From IMG/VR virus record IMGVR_UViG_3300045120_000353, positions 1 through 23,873 of that record: a DNA stretch of 23,873 bases. The stretch is one strand, 5' to 3'. The first letter of the stretch is position 1, and the number at the start of each line of letters is the position of its first letter. This stretch comes from a virus. The notes beneath the pieces were generated by a model. The model did not search any database and was not told the origin of the DNA. It saw nothing but the letters and a program-made list of their open reading frames with translations. The position numbers were made by a program, and so were the translations under genes. Positions 22,822 through 23,873 of the stretch are shown piece after piece.

Positions 22822-23360
22822 GAGCGCAGAAAGTCATCCGTGACGCGAAGGGCCACGTGCTCGGCTTCGTGCCGCGTACGGCCGAGGAGGTCTTGGCCTT
22901 CATCCTGGGCAACTCAGTTCGCGACAAGAAGACCGGCTGCTTGCTATCCAGACTGCGCAAGGACGAAAAGGGCTACGCCCGCGTCAACTTCGGCGGTGAG
23001 ATCCGTGTCCACCGCGTCGTCTTCTACAAAGGCCGTCCGGCCAAAGGCGCCCCGCAGGTACTGCACACCTGCGACGTGCGCCACTGCATCGAGGAAACCC
23101 ACCTCTACGCAGGTAATAACACCCAGAACATCGCTGACAAAGTCTCCCGTGACCGCTCCGGTAAGAAGCTCAACATCGCAAAGGTTCGGAGGATCAAGGC
23201 CATGCTTGCCGCGGGCAACTCGCAAAAACGCCTCGCTGAGAAATTCGGCGTTAATAGGTCAATCATCAGCCGGATCAAAACCGGCGTCCGCTGGGCTCAT
23301 GTCCAGTACAATCCAGGACCTGGTTCGGTGGCTAAGTCGCCATTAGAATCAGGTACTTAG
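22800..23360 (+). CDS. HNH endonuclease with C-terminal helix-turn-helix
   Basis: Two GTG starts are possible. The one at 22800 has AGAGGA about 10 bases upstream and is preferred over 22767. The gene overlaps the end of the hydroxylase-like gene by 22 bases. The 186-residue product has GYARVNFGGEIRVHRVVFY (59-76), VLHTCDVRHC (87-96), then HLYAGNNTQNIADK (101-114), the layout of phage HNH_3-type nucleases with His71, His89, Cys91, Cys96 and Asn110. A helix-turn-helix follows at 140-163 (NSQKRLAEKFGVNRSIISRI), as in homing-type enzymes that bind their target. It is probably a free-standing selfish endonuclease inserted between virion genes. Confidence 0.8.
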   Translation: MAVGSFVRAQKVIRDAKGHVLGFVPRTAEEVLAFILGNSVRDKKTGCLLSRLRKDEKGYARVNFGGEIRVHRVVFYKGRPAKGAPQVLHTCDVRHCIEETHLYAGNNTQNIADKVSRDRSGKKLNIAKVRRIKAMLAAGNSQKRLAEKFGVNRSIISRIKTGVRWAHVQYNPGPGSVAKSPLESGT

Positions 23361-23387
23361 ACGCCCTGGGGCGCGGCAATTGGGGCT

Positions 23388-23873
23388 GTGGGAGCCCTGG
23401 GTGCCGCGGAAATAAACAAGAGCTCGAAGACCGGCGGCAGTTCTTCATCGGACTCGCCTGAGACCATCCAGGCGACGAACCAGGCACTCACCGCGGGTGA
23501 GAACATCGCCAACCGGGCGTACACCCCCTACCAGGGCCAGGTCGTGCAGGGTCTGTCGGCCAATGAGCAGCAGGGTGTAGGCCAGGCCGCGCCCGACAGT
23601 GCGTTGAACACGCAGGCTTCCGGTGATTTGGCGGCGGCCGGCCAGTCCATCTCGGGCGTGAAGGACTACAACGCGGACAACCTCAAGTCGTACATGGACC
23701 CGTATGTACAGAGTGTGCTCACGCCGCAATTGACGCAGGAGAACACGGAGTACAACGCGCAGCGGTCCGCGTTGCTGAACAACAAGGCGGGGGCTTTCGG
23801 GGGCGATCGCTCCGCGCTCGAGGGCGGGCAACTGGACTATGCGCATAAGCAGGCCGTGTCCAGCATGGTGGGC
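23388..23873 (+). CDS. Tail/internal virion protein, 3'-truncated, start uncertain
   Basis: The frame is open from just after the HNH stop (TAG 23358-23360, same frame) to the window end. It contains TPYQGQVVQGLSANEQQG, MDPYVQSVLTPQL and then KAGAFGGDRSALEGGQLDYA. These match the pattern of large phage tail or internal virion proteins that begin with 'pYtG--va-ls--q' and 'GAFGGsR'. The only ordinary start upstream of the conserved part is GTG at 23388, with a weak ribosome-binding site. However, the codons directly after the HNH stop read as a typical N-terminus (PWGAAIGAVGALG) if the ACG at 23361 were the start. Either ACG is used, the start has been damaged, or the GTG is correct. Confidence 0.55.
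   Translation, partial: MGALGAAEINKSSKTGGSSSSDSPETIQATNQALTAGENIANRAYTPYQGQVVQGLSANEQQGVGQAAPDSALNTQASGDLAAAGQSISGVKDYNADNLKSYMDPYVQSVLTPQLTQENTEYNAQRSALLNNKAGAFGGDRSALEGGQLDYAHKQAVSSMVG

Noticed and set aside
1-23873. tRNA genes, CRISPR arrays, insertion sequences, attachment sites
   Set aside because: No cloverleaf, regularly spaced repeats, transposase or terminal inverted repeats were found by eye. Apart from short gaps of about 100 bases or less, the window is filled with coding sequence.

Overview
The window is a piece of the virion-structure region of a double-stranded DNA phage (free or integrated) from a GC-rich, probably proteobacterial host. Every convincing gene is on the + strand. 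They are packed head to tail, many with ATGA or TGATG stop/start overlaps, and the families are those of a short-tailed (podovirus-like) phage: portal, scaffold-like protein, Mu gpT-like major capsid protein, adaptor-like proteins, a P22 gp10-like tail nozzle, spikes and fibres. No replication, lysis, integration or terminase gene is visible. Identifications come from reading the translations; no database search was run.

Head region (1-7740): a 5'-truncated portal protein with a long coiled-coil tail; four small translationally coupled ORFs of unknown function; a Gly/Pro-rich disordered protein; a small helical protein; a GroES-like protein; a scaffold-like coiled-coil protein; a conserved phage protein of unknown role; a probable decoration protein; and the major capsid protein, followed by an intrinsic terminator.

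Adhesin and connector region (7752-21161): small virion-type proteins, then a mixture of connector parts (two adaptor-like proteins and a tail-nozzle gene broken by a frameshift) and at least five adhesin-like proteins. These are a signal-peptide-bearing fibre stub, a beta-helix spike, an FN3-LamG fibre, a fibre ending in a polyglycine domain, and a collagen/lectin-like fibre. An E1-FCCH-like beta module appears both in a small virion protein and in the nozzle.

Accessory cassette and right edge (21192-23873): three enzyme-like genes joined by ATGA overlaps (GNAT-like, sulfotransferase-like, and an Fe(II)/2-oxoglutarate hydroxylase-like protein) follow the last fibre. An HNH endonuclease overlaps the hydroxylase. 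Directly behind it is a tail or internal virion protein gene that lacks a normal start codon and runs off the window. The cassette, the same-frame amber stop between fibre stub and spike, the nozzle frameshift and the HNH/tail-gene junction are the points most worth checking.
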